Assembly (NCBI RefSeq): GCF_003323745.1
Contig: NZ_QOIL01000010.1
Coordinates: forward strand, 165,934-229,933
Direction of reading: 5' to 3'
DNA length: 64,000 nt
Origin: Sphaerisporangium album
Lineage (GTDB): Bacteria; Actinomycetota; Actinomycetes; Streptosporangiales; Streptosporangiaceae
Positions within the stretch are counted from its first letter, which is position 1, and each line of letters starts with the position of its first letter. Positions 15,317 to 24,423 of the stretch are shown piece after piece. The notes under the pieces were generated by a model. It had not been told where the DNA came from. It ran no database searches and saw only the letters and a program-made list of their open reading frames with translations. A program made the position numbers and the translations under genes.

Positions 15317-16812
15317 TTTCCACCCTCCTGGACGGTGTTGAGGATCTTGACCCCGCGGAACAGCGCCGACGGGCATCCGTGGCTGACCGGTGCCACCTGG
15401 CCCGGCTGGCCCTTCCCGCAGTTCATGGCGCCACCGAGCACGTAGGTCTGCGGGCCGCCGACGGCCTCCATGGAGCGCCAGAAGTCGGTGGTGGTGGCCT
15501 GGTAGGCGACGTCGCGCACCTGGCCGGTGACGCGGCCGCCCTCGATGAGGTAGAACCGCTGGCCGGTGAACTGGAAGTTGTAGCGCTGCATGTCGATCGA
15601 CCAGCTCTTGTCGCCCATGATGAAGATGCCCCGCTCGACGCGCGAGATCAGCTCCTCGGTCGTGAGGCCGTCACTGGCGGGCATCAGCGAGACGTTGGCC
15701 ATGCGCTGGATCGGCACGTGCCCGGGCGAGTCGGCGAACGCGCACCCGTTGGACCGGCCGAGCCCCTTCAGCAGGGCCATGCGCCGGTCGAGCTGGTAGC
15801 CCACCAGCCGGCCCTCGCGCACGATGTCGAACCGCCGCGTCTCCACGCCCTCGTCGTCGTAGCCGATCGTGGCCAGGCCGTGCTCGGCGGTGCGGTCGCC
15901 GGTGACGTTCATGATCGGCGAGCCGTACCGCAGCGTTCCGAGCTGGTCGAACGTCGCGAAGCTGGTGCCCGCGTAGGCGGCCTCGTAGCCGAGGGCGCGG
16001 TCCAGCTCGGTGGCGTGGCCGATCGACTCGTGGATCGTGAGCCACAGGTTGGAGGGGTGGATGACCAGGTCGTAGTGACCGGCCTGGACCGACGGCGCCT
16101 TGAGCTTCTCCTCCAGCAGCTCCGGCAGGATCGCCACCTCGGAGGGGAAGTCCCACCCGGTCCCCGTGAGGTACTCGTACCCGCGCGCCGACGGCGGCGC
16201 CAGCGTGCGCATGTCGTCGAAGCGTCCCTCGGCCGCCCGCATCACCGTGAGCACCGGGTGCGTCCTGACCCGCTGCTGGGTGGTGTCGGTGCCGGCGGTG
16301 TCGGCGTAGAACTTCTGCTCCTTGACCTGCATGAGCGAGGCGGCGACGTGGTCGACCCGCGGGTCCTTCAGCAGGCCGGAGGACCAGTCGGCCAGCAGGG
16401 CCACCTTCTCCTTCAACGGCACCGTGAAGGGGTCGACGTCGTAGGGCGACACCCACGTGGCCCCGGCGTACACCGGCTCGGGAGCCAGCTCGACGGGTTC
16501 GCGGTTGACGGCGGCGGCCACCCGGGCGACCTCGACGGCCTGCTCGGCCACCGCCGCGGCCGCCTCGGGCGTGAGCAGGATGCCCGCGGCGAAGCCCCAG
16601 GTGCCGTCGCGGATGACGCGCACGGCGTACCCGAGGTCGTCGGCGTCCATGGACCCTTCGAGGCGGGCGTCGAAGAGGCTCAGAGTCTCGCCGCGCACCC
16701 GCTCCAGCCGGAAGTCGGCGTGCTCGGCGCCCAGGTCACGGGCACGTTGCAGGGCCGCGTCCGCCAGTTGCCTCAGCGGCAGGGCGAGAAAGTCGGGATC
16801 GATCTGGCGCAT
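15313..16812 (-). CDS. tldD: TldD family metallopeptidase, catalytic subunit
   Basis: The 499-residue protein contains the zinc motif HESIGHATELDRALG (HExxxH) in its middle. It also has the glycine-rich C-terminal segment GGAMNCGKGQPGQ with a conserved Cys seen in TldD proteins. It is the catalytic half of the TldD/PmbA protease. ATG 16812 is preferred over GTG 16818 because AGGA then lies at a normal 8-nt spacing. The promoter must lie in the 70-bp gap shared with the divergent fabG. Its stop overlaps the pmbA start. Confidence 0.92.
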   Translation of the reverse strand: MRQIDPDFLALPLRQLADAALQRARDLGAEHADFRLERVRGETLSLFDARLEGSMDADDLGYAVRVIRDGTWGFAAGILLTPEAAAAVAEQAVEVARVAAAVNREPVELAPEPVYAGATWVSPYDVDPFTVPLKEKVALLADWSSGLLKDPRVDHVAASLMQVKEQKFYADTAGTDTTQQRVRTHPVLTVMRAAEGRFDDMRTLAPPSARGYEYLTGTGWDFPSEVAILPELLEEKLKAPSVQAGHYDLVIHPSNLWLTIHESIGHATELDRALGYEAAYAGTSFATFDQLGTLRYGSPIMNVTGDRTAEHGLATIGYDDEGVETRRFDIVREGRLVGYQLDRRMALLKGLGRSNGCAFADSPGHVPIQRMANVSLMPASDGLTTEELISRVERGIFIMGDKSWSIDMQRYNFQFTGQRFYLIEGGRVTGQVRDVAYQATTTDFWRSMEAVGGPQTYVLGGAMNCGKGQPGQVAPVSHGCPSALFRGVKILNTVQEGGK

Positions 16813-16875
16813 GTCCACGATCCTAACCCCGTGATCTTGTACGGCGCGGATAAGGATTTACCTGCGAGTAGGCGA

Positions 16876-16881
16876 TAGCGT
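16876..16881 (+). promoter_or_regulatory. -10 element TAGCGT, probable leaderless start of fabG
   Basis: TAGCGT lies 7 nt before the fabG ATG and there is no Shine-Dalgarno sequence in between, as expected for leaderless transcription. Confidence 0.4.
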
Positions 16882-16888
16882 CGTGGGC

Positions 16889-17593
16889 ATGGCTCGATCA
16901 GTACTCGTAACCGGCGGCAACCGCGGGATCGGCCTCTCGATCGCCCGCGAGCTGGCCGCCGCCGGTGACGCCGTCGCCGTCACCTACCGCTCCGGAGAAC
17001 CCCCCGAGGGCCTGTTCGGGGTGAGGTGCGACGTCACCAGCTCGGAAGACGTGGACACGGCCTTCTCCAAGGCGGAGGCCGAGCACGGGCCCGTCGAGGT
17101 CGTCGTGGCCAACGCCGGCGTCACCCGGGACACGCTGCTGCCCCTCATGAAGGAGGCGGACTTCACCGGCGTCCTCGACACCAACCTCACCGGCGCCTTC
17201 CGCGTCGCCAAGCGCGCCACGCGCGGCATGCTGAAGATGCGCCGGGGCCGCATCATCATGGTGTCCTCGGTGGTCGCGCTGCTCGGCTCGGCCGGCCAGA
17301 CGAACTACGCCGCCTCCAAGGCGGGCATGATCGGCTTCGCCCGGTCGCTGGCCCGCGAGCTCGGCTCCCGTAGCATCACCGTCAACGTCGTCGCCCCGGG
17401 GTTCGTCGAGACCGACATGACGGCCTCGCTCGAATCCGGGCAGCAGCAGGCCATACTCAAGAACGTCCCGCTCGGCCGCGCCGCGACCGCCGCGGACGTC
17501 GCGCGTGCGGTCAAGTTCCTGGCGAGCGAGGACGCCGCGTACATCACCGGAGCGGTCCTGCCCGTCGACGGCGGCCTGGGAATGGGGCACTGA
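16889..17593 (+). CDS. fabG: 3-oxoacyl-[ACP] reductase (FabG, MabA-like)
   Basis: The 234-residue short-chain dehydrogenase has the NADPH-binding VTGGNRGIG motif, the NAG motif (VANAG) and the catalytic SSV...YAASK Ser-Tyr-Lys set. The ending TGAVLPVDGGLGMGH is typical of FabG. It reduces 3-oxoacyl-ACP in fatty acid elongation. inhA follows 1 nt after the stop, giving the mabA-inhA order known from mycobacteria. ATG 16889 is chosen; GTG 16883 two codons earlier is possible. Confidence 0.95.
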   Translation: MARSVLVTGGNRGIGLSIARELAAAGDAVAVTYRSGEPPEGLFGVRCDVTSSEDVDTAFSKAEAEHGPVEVVVANAGVTRDTLLPLMKEADFTGVLDTNLTGAFRVAKRATRGMLKMRRGRIIMVSSVVALLGSAGQTNYAASKAGMIGFARSLARELGSRSITVNVVAPGFVETDMTASLESGQQQAILKNVPLGRAATAADVARAVKFLASEDAAYITGAVLPVDGGLGMGH

Positions 17594-17594
17594 C

Positions 17595-18359
17595 ATGGGA
17601 ATTCTCGACGGCAAGCGCCTGCTGGTGAGCGGCGTGCTCACCGAGGCCTCGATCGCCTTCTCCGTGGCCAGGCTGGCCCAGGAGCAGGGCGCCCAGGTCG
17701 TGCTCACGGGTTTCGGCCGGCTCAGCCTGGTCGAGCGCATCGCCAAGCGGCTGCCCGAGCCGCCCCCGGTGGTCGAGCTGGACGTCCAGAACACCGACCA
17801 CCTGGACACGCTGGCCGACCGCGTCGGCGAGCACCTCGACGGCCTCGACGGCGTCGTCCACGCCATCGCCTTCGCCCCGCAGACCGCGCTCGGGGGCAAC
17901 TTCCTCAACACCACCTGGGAGGACGTCTCCACGGCCGTCCAGGTCTCCACGTACTCGTTCAAGTCGCTGGCCGTCGCCTGCCTGCCGCTGATGAAGGAGG
18001 GCGGCGCCGTCGTCGGTCTCGACTTCGACGCCACCAAGGCCTGGCCGGTCTACGACTGGATGGGCGTGGCCAAGGCGGGCCTGGAGTCGTGCTCGCGCTA
18101 CCTCGCGCGCGACCTGGGCAAGCACGGCATCCGGGTGAACCTCGTGGCGGCCGGCCCGGTGCGCACGATGGCGGCCAGGTCCATCCCCGGCTTCGCCGAG
18201 TTCGAGGAGAGCTGGCCGTCCAAGGCCCCCCTCGGGTGGGACCTGGGCGACCCCACCCCGACGGCCAAGGCGTGCGTCGCGCTCCTGTCGGACTGGTTCC
18301 CCGCCACCACGGGTGAGATCGTCCACGTGGACGGCGGCGTCCACGCGATGGGCACCTGA
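17595..18359 (+). CDS. inhA: NADH-dependent enoyl-[ACP] reductase (InhA/FabI)
   Basis: The 254-residue enoyl reductase has the altered Rossmann motif VSGVLTEASIAFSVA and the active-site YDWMGVAKAG, which matches the Tyr-x6-Lys arrangement of InhA. The end DGGVHAMGT is close to mycobacterial InhA. It catalyses the last step of each fatty acid elongation cycle. It is co-transcribed with fabG. A strong bidirectional terminator follows. The length fits the family (InhA 269, FabI about 260). Confidence 0.96.
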   Translation: MGILDGKRLLVSGVLTEASIAFSVARLAQEQGAQVVLTGFGRLSLVERIAKRLPEPPPVVELDVQNTDHLDTLADRVGEHLDGLDGVVHAIAFAPQTALGGNFLNTTWEDVSTAVQVSTYSFKSLAVACLPLMKEGGAVVGLDFDATKAWPVYDWMGVAKAGLESCSRYLARDLGKHGIRVNLVAAGPVRTMAARSIPGFAEFEESWPSKAPLGWDLGDPTPTAKACVALLSDWFPATTGEIVHVDGGVHAMGT

Positions 18360-18366
18360 CACCGCG

Positions 18367-18391
18367 GGCCCCCGGCCTCGCGCCGGGGGCC
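18367..18391. terminator. bidirectional terminator after inhA
   Basis: Perfect 10-bp stem GGCCCCCGGC / GCCGGGGGCC with a 5-nt loop between the convergent inhA and proline-rich protein genes. Confidence 0.7.
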
Positions 18392-18407
18392 GGTTCCCGG
18401 CCCGTCC

Positions 18408-19364
18408 TCAGGCCAGGCGGTGACGCCCGGCGTCGGGGCGGCCCAGCCCCTCCAGGGGCATCGTCCTCGGCGGCTCGTCGCGCCTGCGCGCCTGCACGAC
18501 GCGCGTGGCGAGGATCGCCGAGGCCAGTAGCACCGCCGTGAGCGCCGTCCCCGCCGCGTCGTAGGGCCTGCCGGGGGCGACGGGACGGGCGCCGAGCCGT
18601 CCCGTGAGCGTCGGAAGCCGCTGGCCGGGCCACAGCGGCATGATCGGCGGCGTCTCGACGTCGGCGGACGGAACCGGCGAGGGCGTCACCCGCGGGACCT
18701 CGACGGCCCAGGAGCCGCCTCCCGGCCGCGCGCCGCCCGTGGGCCCGGGCTCCACCGGCCATGAGGGGGACAAGGGGGTGGGCGTCTTCGCGGGCTCGGG
18801 GGACCGCGGAGCGTCCGGCACGCGGGACGGGGATGGGGACGGGGACGGGGCGACGGGCAGCGGCGCCGGGGTGGGAGTGGAACGATCCCGGGGGGCGGGC
18901 GGGCGCGGGGTCGGAGAGACCGCTTCCCGGTCGCAGTCGTCGGACGCGATCAGCGGCAGGCACGAGGTGTCCACGGGGACCCGCAGCAGCTCGCCGCCTG
19001 TCGGCGAGTCATCGGCGGGCGACCCGCTCGGCGCCGCGGCCTTCGGCGAGGCGGGCGCGGGGGGTGTGGCGGCGGGGGAGGGTCCGGCGGACGAGCGGTC
19101 GCCGCCCAGCAGCTTGTCGGCCGTCTCGTCGATCGGGCGGGTGATCCCGTCCAGGTCGCGGGTGAGGTGGTCCACCGTGTCGGCGACGCCGCCGAGCAGG
19201 CCGCACAGGTCGTCGGTGAGGCCGGACGAAGGGCCGCCGCCCCCGTCGCAGCCGGCCGGGCGCGCCGGCGCCGCCGCGGCGGGCGCCGCCACCAGGAGTG
19301 CGGTCACCCCGCTCAGCGCCAGCGTCAGCGCTCCCGCCGATACGACGGTCGTGCCCTTGCGCAT
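18408..19364 (-). CDS. proline-rich secreted protein with C-terminal membrane anchor, unknown function
   Basis: The 318-residue product has a clear signal peptide (MRKGTTVVSAGALTLALSG, cleavage near AAAAPA). A short cysteine-containing segment follows (CDGGGG...DDLCGLLGG), then a helical stretch DTVDHLTRDLDGITRPIDE, and then a long Pro/Ser/Thr-rich region. A single membrane helix near the end (about residues 272-292) is followed by a basic RRRDEPPR tail. This resembles a wall-spanning surface protein anchored in the membrane. The start has GGAGGAG 5 nt upstream. I recognise no enzymatic domain; a paired-cysteine motif (CLPLIASDDC) may form a disulfide. Confidence 0.7.
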   Translation of the reverse strand: MRKGTTVVSAGALTLALSGVTALLVAAPAAAAPARPAGCDGGGGPSSGLTDDLCGLLGGVADTVDHLTRDLDGITRPIDETADKLLGGDRSSAGPSPAATPPAPASPKAAAPSGSPADDSPTGGELLRVPVDTSCLPLIASDDCDREAVSPTPRPPAPRDRSTPTPAPLPVAPSPSPSPSRVPDAPRSPEPAKTPTPLSPSWPVEPGPTGGARPGGGSWAVEVPRVTPSPVPSADVETPPIMPLWPGQRLPTLTGRLGARPVAPGRPYDAAGTALTAVLLASAILATRVVQARRRDEPPRTMPLEGLGRPDAGRHRLA

Positions 19365-19551
19365 GCCTTCTCCTCCATCTCCTCGTGCGGCGAGGGCCGC
19401 CGGGCTCCCCTCCCCGCCGACCCCCGTCAATCGTGTAACTCCGCGCCCGTCATTCCAGTAAAAGGTGCGATTCGGTACCGACTAGTGATACGCGAGGACG
19501 ATTCCCGTTCACCGTGTGCCCACTCCGATGACGGCCCGGTGAACGCGGCCT

Positions 19552-20499
19552 TCAGTCGACGGCGGAGACGTCGTCCAGTGCCTCGCGGATCTCCACCGGC
19601 AGGGTCAGCGCCTCGGCCTGCAGGACGCCCTTGAGCTGGGCGTGCGTGCGCGCCCCCACGATCGCCGAGGCCACGCCCGGCTGGTCGCGCACCCAGGCCA
19701 GGGCCACCGCCAGCGGCGACACCCCGAGCCCGTCGGCGGCAGTGGTCACCGACTCCACCACGCGGCGGCAGCGCTCGTCGAGGTAGGGCTGGACGAAGTC
19801 GGCGAAGTGCGGCGTCGCGGCCCGCGAGTCGGCCGGGATGCCCACGCGGTACTTGCCCGTCAGCACCCCACGCCCGAGCGGCGACCAGGCCAGCACCCCC
19901 GCGCCGACGTGCTCGGCCGCGGCCAGCACCTCGCGCTCGGCGTCCCTGGCCAGCAGGGAGTACTCGACCTGGACCGACACGATCGGCGCGCGGGCGGGCG
20001 CCGAGCGCTGCCAGACGCCGGCGGCGGCGACCTGCCACCCGGTGTAGTTGCACACCCCCGCGTACATCGTGCGGCCCGAGGAGACGGCCGTGTCGACCGC
20101 GGCCAGCGTCTCCTCCAGCGGGACCTCGGGGTCGAAGGCGTGAAGCTGCCACAGGTCGACGTCCTCGACCCCCAGCCGGTCCAGCGAGGCGTCCAGCGCC
20201 GAGATGAGGCTCCTGCGCGAGGCGTTGCGCGAGCGGGGCCCACGCGGCGTCAGGACCGCCTTGGTGGCGATGACGACCTCCGAGCGCGGCACCGACGCGC
20301 GCAGCAGGCGGCCGAGCAGCCGCTCGGCGTCGCCCCCCGCGTACACGTCGGCGGTGTCGACGAGCGTGCCCCCGGCCTCGGCGAACGCGACGAGCTGCGC
20401 AGCGGCCTCCTCGGCCGCCGTGTCCCGCCCCCAGGTCATCGTGCCGAGCCCCACTCTCGACACCGAAAGACCGCTGCGCCCGACCAATCGCTGATCCAT
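19552..20499 (-). CDS. aldo/keto reductase
   Basis: The 315-residue protein has the AKR fold motifs. These are GLGTMTWG with the cofactor loop, DTADVYAGGDAERLLG (catalytic Asp and Tyr), the lysine of VIATKAVL, and the YSLLARDAEREVL and AWSPLGRGVLTGKY segments. The catalytic His sits in DLWQLHAFDP. These enzymes reduce aldehydes and ketones with NADPH. The closest functional subgroup seems to be the YajO/Tas-like oxidoreductases, but the substrate is unknown. It is divergent from uppP and monocistronic. Confidence 0.9.
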   Translation of the reverse strand: MDQRLVGRSGLSVSRVGLGTMTWGRDTAAEEAAAQLVAFAEAGGTLVDTADVYAGGDAERLLGRLLRASVPRSEVVIATKAVLTPRGPRSRNASRRSLISALDASLDRLGVEDVDLWQLHAFDPEVPLEETLAAVDTAVSSGRTMYAGVCNYTGWQVAAAGVWQRSAPARAPIVSVQVEYSLLARDAEREVLAAAEHVGAGVLAWSPLGRGVLTGKYRVGIPADSRAATPHFADFVQPYLDERCRRVVESVTTAADGLGVSPLAVALAWVRDQPGVASAIVGARTHAQLKGVLQAEALTLPVEIREALDDVSAVD

Positions 20500-20674
20500 G
20501 ATCCGGCCAGGTTACCGTGCCGGGTCCTGCCACCGGCCGGGAAGCCCCCGGACGCGCCCCCGCGGGCCTTCCGCCACCCCGGCGGCCGCCTCCGCGGCGG
20601 CCCTCGGCGATTCCTTCACCGTCTCATCGCCGCGTTGTCACCGCGCCGGGCTCACCGGGGCGGCGGCGCTGCCC

Positions 20675-20680
20675 TAGGCT
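20675..20680 (+). promoter_or_regulatory. -10 element TAGGCT of uppP
   Basis: TAGGCT lies 10 nt before the uppP ATG with no ribosome site between them, suggesting a leaderless or near-leaderless message. Confidence 0.4.
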
Positions 20681-20690
20681 GGCGCGCACT

Positions 20691-21512
20691 ATGGACGCAC
20701 TGCAAGCGATCGTGCTCGGCATCGTGCAGGGTCTCACCGAGTTCCTGCCGATCTCGAGCTCCGCCCACCTGCTCATCGTTCCCCGGTTGTTCGGCTGGGC
20801 CGACCCGGGCGCCGCCTTCACCGCCGTGATCCAGCTCGGCACCATGCTGGCCGTGGTCATCTACTTCTGGCGCGACATCGTGCGCATCGCCTGGACGTGG
20901 CTGCGGAGCCTGTGGACGCCCGAGCTGCGCGGCGAGGTGGACGCGCGCATGGGCTGGTACATCGGGCTGGGCACGATCCCGCTGGGGGTGCTCGGGGTGG
21001 TGTTCAAGGACGCCATCGAGGGCCCCGCCCGCAACCTGTGGATCAACGCCACCGTGCTGATCGTCTTCGGCCTGCTGCTCCTGCTCGCCGAGCAGATCGG
21101 CCGCCAGCGCACCCCGATCGACTCCCTCACCCTCCGGGACGGCCTGATCATCGGAGGTTTCCAGGCGCTCGCGCTGGTGCCCGGCGCGTCCCGGTCCGGC
21201 TCGACGATCACCGGCGGGCTGTTCCTCGGGTTCACCCGCGAGGCGGCCGCCCGCTACTCGTTCCTGCTCTCCATCCCGGCAGTGGTGCTGTCCGGCCTGT
21301 TCGAGATGCGCAACGTCGGCGAAGGCGGCGGCCCCGACCTGGTCCCGACCGTGATCGCGACCGTCGTCTCCTTCGCCGTCGGCTACGCCTCGATCGCCTG
21401 GCTGCTCCGGTACATCACGCGTCACTCCATGATGGTCTTCGTCACCTATCGCGTATTCATCGGTGCCTTTCTGCTGACTCTGTTGTCCCTAGGGGTGATC
21501 ACGGCCCAATAG
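20691..21512 (+). CDS. uppP: undecaprenyl-diphosphatase (UppP/BacA)
   Basis: The 273-residue polytopic membrane protein contains both UppP motifs: [14 protein letters not shown] near the N-terminus and [14 protein letters not shown] in the middle, which form the active site. About eight membrane helices are visible. It dephosphorylates undecaprenyl pyrophosphate to recycle the cell-wall lipid carrier and confers bacitracin tolerance. A longer in-frame start at 20517 gives a proline/arginine-rich leader and is rejected. The next gene begins 10 nt after its stop. Confidence 0.96.
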   Translation: MDALQAIVLGIVQGLTEFLPISSSAHLLIVPRLFGWADPGAAFTAVIQLGTMLAVVIYFWRDIVRIAWTWLRSLWTPELRGEVDARMGWYIGLGTIPLGVLGVVFKDAIEGPARNLWINATVLIVFGLLLLLAEQIGRQRTPIDSLTLRDGLIIGGFQALALVPGASRSGSTITGGLFLGFTREAAARYSFLLSIPAVVLSGLFEMRNVGEGGGPDLVPTVIATVVSFAVGYASIAWLLRYITRHSMMVFVTYRVFIGAFLLTLLSLGVITAQ

Positions 21513-21515
21513 GCT
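21510..21515 (+). promoter_or_regulatory. -10 element TAGGCT of the histidine phosphatase gene
   Basis: TAGGCT overlaps the uppP TAG stop codon and lies 7 nt before the GTG start. It suggests an internal leaderless promoter. Confidence 0.4.
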
Positions 21516-21522
21516 TGGCGTT

Positions 21523-22236
21523 GTGACCACTTTGCTTCTGGTGCGGCACGGTCTGACGGACATGACCGGGCCCGTGCTCGCCGGCTGGACCCCCGGGGTC
21601 CACCTCAGCGAGCGGGGGCTGGCGCAGGCCGAGGCCCTCGCCGCCCGGCTCACCCCCGTGCACCTGGACGCGATCGTCTCCAGCCCTCTGGAACGCTGCC
21701 AGGAGACCGCCTCCGCGGTGCTCCGGGGACGTGACGGAGTGAAGATCGAGACCGATGAACGTTTCGGCGAGTGCGGGTACGGCGACTGGACCGGCCGGCC
21801 GCTGAAGGAACTCGCGCAGGAGCCGCTGTGGCGGGTCGTGCAGCAGCACCCGAGCGCCGCCGTCTTCCCGGGCGGCGAGTCGCTCGCCGGGGTGCAGCGC
21901 CGCGCGGTCGCGGCCGTGCGCCACTGGAACGACAGGCTGGGCGAGAAGGCGACGTACCTGGTCTGCAGCCACGGAGACGTCATCAAGGCCATCGTGGCCG
22001 ACGCGATGGGCGTCCACCTCGACCAGTTCCAGCGCATCACCGCCGACCCGGCGTCCCTCACGGCGATCCGCTACACCCCGCTGCGGCCGTTCGTCCTGAG
22101 GGTCAACGATGTGGGAGGCGGGGTCGAGAATCTCCTACCCCCACCGCCCGGGCCTGAGGGTTCGGAGCAGGAAGACGGGGCAGAAAAATCCACCGAGAGC
22201 GACGCCGCTGTCGGCGGCGGAGCCGGGACCACGTAA
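21523..22236 (+). CDS. histidine phosphatase superfamily protein (MSMEG_4193/Rv2135c type)
   Basis: The 237-residue product has the phosphoglycerate-mutase-like catalytic motif LLVRHGLTD. It also has SSPLERCQETA (second Arg), the GECGYGDWTG acid-base segment and CSHGDVIKAI with the second His. The position between uppP and a DUF3090 gene matches the conserved actinobacterial order around Rv2135c. A disordered acidic tail (about residues 200-237) ends the protein. The substrate is not established. GTG 21523 is the start, with no ribosome site. Confidence 0.88.
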   Translation: MTTLLLVRHGLTDMTGPVLAGWTPGVHLSERGLAQAEALAARLTPVHLDAIVSSPLERCQETASAVLRGRDGVKIETDERFGECGYGDWTGRPLKELAQEPLWRVVQQHPSAAVFPGGESLAGVQRRAVAAVRHWNDRLGEKATYLVCSHGDVIKAIVADAMGVHLDQFQRITADPASLTAIRYTPLRPFVLRVNDVGGGVENLLPPPPGPEGSEQEDGAEKSTESDAAVGGGAGTT

Positions 22237-22239
22237 GGT
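22234..22239 (+). promoter_or_regulatory. -10 element TAAGGT of the DUF3090 gene
   Basis: TAAGGT overlaps the stop codon of the phosphatase gene and lies 6 nt before the ATG, with no Shine-Dalgarno, suggesting leaderless expression. Confidence 0.4.
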
Positions 22240-22245
22240 CGGGCT

Positions 22246-22815
22246 ATGCCGGTCTTCGACTACGATCCGCCAGACAGGTTCGTGGCCGGTGCCGTTGGGC
22301 AACCGGGGTCACGCGCCTTCTTTCTGCAAGCCCGTGGTGAGGGGCGCCTGACGACCGTCGGGCTGGAGAAGTTCCAGGTCGCGGTCCTGGCCGACCGGCT
22401 GGACGAGCTGCTCGACGAGGTGTTGCGCCGCAGCGGGGGCACCGCGCCCGTGCCGGCCATGGCGCCGGTGGAGCTCGCCGACAAGGGCCCCCTCGACCTC
22501 CCCATCGAGGAGGACTTCCGGGTGGGCACCATGGCGCTCGCCTGGGACCCGGACACCGCGCAGGTCGTCATCGAGGCCCAGGAGGCCACCGACGAGGACG
22601 AGGAGCAGCCGGAGGACGAGCTCGACCGGCTCGACCGTCCCGAGTCCGCGGTCCTGCGGGTCCACATCAGCGCCGCCGCGGCCCGGGCGTTCACCCAGCG
22701 GGCCCTGGAGGTCGTCGCGGCGGGCCGGCCGCCCTGCCCGCTGTGCGGGCAGCCGCTCGACGCCGAAGGCCATATCTGCGTCCGGCTGAACGGCCACCGG
22801 GGGGACCGTACGTGA
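22246..22815 (+). CDS. DUF3090 family protein
   Basis: The 189-residue protein matches the DUF3090 family: FDYDPPDRFVAGAVGQPG and RAFFLQARGEGRLTTV at the N-terminus, an acidic DEDEEQPEDEL linker, and a C-terminal CPLCGQPLDAEGHIC. The last motif looks like a zinc ribbon (three Cys plus His). The family is nearly confined to actinobacteria and sits beside SCO1664-like and mshC genes. Function is unknown. Its stop overlaps the next gene's GTG by 4 nt, so the two are coupled. Confidence 0.88.
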   Translation: MPVFDYDPPDRFVAGAVGQPGSRAFFLQARGEGRLTTVGLEKFQVAVLADRLDELLDEVLRRSGGTAPVPAMAPVELADKGPLDLPIEEDFRVGTMALAWDPDTAQVVIEAQEATDEDEEQPEDELDRLDRPESAVLRVHISAAAARAFTQRALEVVAAGRPPCPLCGQPLDAEGHICVRLNGHRGDRT

Positions 22816-23576
22816 GTGCAGAGAGCGACCCCCGGCTCAGCAGCCTCCCCGGTGCGTCGGGCCTCGACGACGTCACCGCGCTCCGCCTGCTCCGCGAAGG
22901 GACCATCGAGGTCGCCGGCCGCTTGGTCGAGGCGACCAACATGACGCTCTACTGCACGATCCGCCTGGACGGCCTGGTCTCCGAGTGCGTGTACAAGCCG
23001 GTGCGGGGCGAGCGGCCGCTGTGGGACTTCCCGGACGGCACGCTGGCGGCCCGGGAGGTGGCGGCCTTCGAGGTCTCCGCCGCGACCGGCTGGCACATCG
23101 TGCCGCCGAGCGTCCTGCGCGACGGGCCGTTCGGCCGCGGAATGTGCCAGCTCTGGATCGACACCGACCCCGAGGCCGACCTGATGGCCCTGATCCGCAG
23201 CCGCAACCCCGCGCTGCGCCGCATGGCCATCTTCGACGCGGTGGTCAACAACGCCGACCGCAAGGGCGGCCACCTGCTCCCGCTGCCCGACGGGCACATC
23301 TACGGCGTGGACCACGGCGTCTGCTTCTCCGAGGAGGACAAGCTCCGCACCGTCCTGTGGCAGTGGCGCGGCAAGCCGCTTCCCCGCGAGGCCGTGAACG
23401 TCCTGGCCAGGCTCGAACGCGAGATCGAGCGGGGCAGGCTCGGCCGGCGGCTGCGCGAGCTGCTGACGCTCGCGGAGGTCGAGGCCACCTGGGAGCGGGT
23501 GCGCCGCCTGCTCAGCACGGGCATCCACCCCTACCCGTCGGAAGACTGGCCCGCCATCCCCTGGCCGCCCATCTGA
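22812..23576 (+). CDS. SCO1664 family protein (PI3/4-kinase-like fold)
   Basis: The 254-residue product matches the SCO1664 family. It has an N-terminal SECVYKPVRGERPLWDF segment (lysine of the nucleotide site) and a catalytic-like FDAVVNNADRKGGHLL followed by YGVDHGVCF. The NNADRK...DHG pattern resembles the HxxDxxxxN and D-x-G elements of the HipA/PI-kinase superfamily. It may phosphorylate or AMPylate a protein, but this is inference. Start GTG 22812 overlaps the DUF3090 stop, with GGGGGG upstream. In streptomycetes mshC follows directly; here two genes intervene. Confidence 0.85.
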   Translation: MSAESDPRLSSLPGASGLDDVTALRLLREGTIEVAGRLVEATNMTLYCTIRLDGLVSECVYKPVRGERPLWDFPDGTLAAREVAAFEVSAATGWHIVPPSVLRDGPFGRGMCQLWIDTDPEADLMALIRSRNPALRRMAIFDAVVNNADRKGGHLLPLPDGHIYGVDHGVCFSEEDKLRTVLWQWRGKPLPREAVNVLARLEREIERGRLGRRLRELLTLAEVEATWERVRRLLSTGIHPYPSEDWPAIPWPPI

Positions 23577-23654
23577 GCCGGTTCCGGCGGTAACGGGCGC
23601 AGGCGTACCCTTCCAGAGGGCTGTCCATCTCTACCACCCCTGGAGGGAACGGGC

Positions 23655-24389
23655 ATGTGCACCGTCGTCATCGGATTCCAGCCGGGCGCGCCGACGCCGG
23701 TGGTCCTCGCGGGCGTGCGCGACGAGTTCGCCACGCGGCCGTGGGAGCCCCCGGGGCCGCACTGGCCCGAGTACCCGCGCCTCGTGGGCGGGCGCGACCT
23801 GGAGGCGGGCGGCACCTGGCTGGCGGCCGACCCCGGCGCCTCCCGCGTGGCCGCGCTGCTGAACGGCCACGGGACGCCCGCCGCCGCCGGGACCCGCAGG
23901 TCACGCGGCGACCTCCCCCTGCGCGCCGCCGTCGCGGGCGAGCTTCCGGCGGGCGACCTGGCGTGTTACGACCCCTTCCACCTGCTCGTGGCCGATCCCG
24001 GCGGCGTGCGCCTGTGGAGCTGGGACGGCGAGCGGGTGACCGACGCCAAGCTCCCCGAGGGCACGCACGTGATCGTCAACGGCGGCTGGGAGCGCGACGA
24101 GGAGGGGCCGCGCGGCGCCTACTTCCGCCCGCGCTTCGCCGCGGCGGCGCGCCCGTCCGCGCACGACGACGGCGCCTCGTGGCAGCAGTGGCGCGGGCTG
24201 GCCACCGGGGCGGGGCTGCCGGTCTCCGACCCCCGCGCCCTGGTGGTCCGCCACGAGCTTCCCGAGGGGAGCTGGGGCAGCAGCTCGGTCACGCTGGTCG
24301 CGCTGGCCCCCGACGCCCTGCGCTACGAGTTCTGCCCGCGTCCCGCCGACCCCTCGTCGTGGTATCCCGTCCCGCTCCCGGGGGCCTGA
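23655..24389 (+). CDS. NRDE (TANGO2-like) family protein
   Basis: The 244-residue product starts MCTVVIGF, with the Cys at position 2 that makes an Ntn-type nucleophile plausible. It contains VRDEFATRP, the NRDE motif of this family with V for N. Further family features are GGTWLAA and ALLNGHG. Human TANGO2 belongs to the same family and has been linked to heme or lipid handling; bacterial roles are unclear. GGAGGG lies 8 nt before the start. It is inserted between the SCO1664-like gene and the pseudokinase and converges on the latter. Confidence 0.8.
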   Translation: MCTVVIGFQPGAPTPVVLAGVRDEFATRPWEPPGPHWPEYPRLVGGRDLEAGGTWLAADPGASRVAALLNGHGTPAAAGTRRSRGDLPLRAAVAGELPAGDLACYDPFHLLVADPGGVRLWSWDGERVTDAKLPEGTHVIVNGGWERDEEGPRGAYFRPRFAAAARPSAHDDGASWQQWRGLATGAGLPVSDPRALVVRHELPEGSWGSSSVTLVALAPDALRYEFCPRPADPSSWYPVPLPGA

Positions 24390-24423
24390 TCGGCGGCACG
24401 GGCGGTCAGCGCGGCACGGGCGG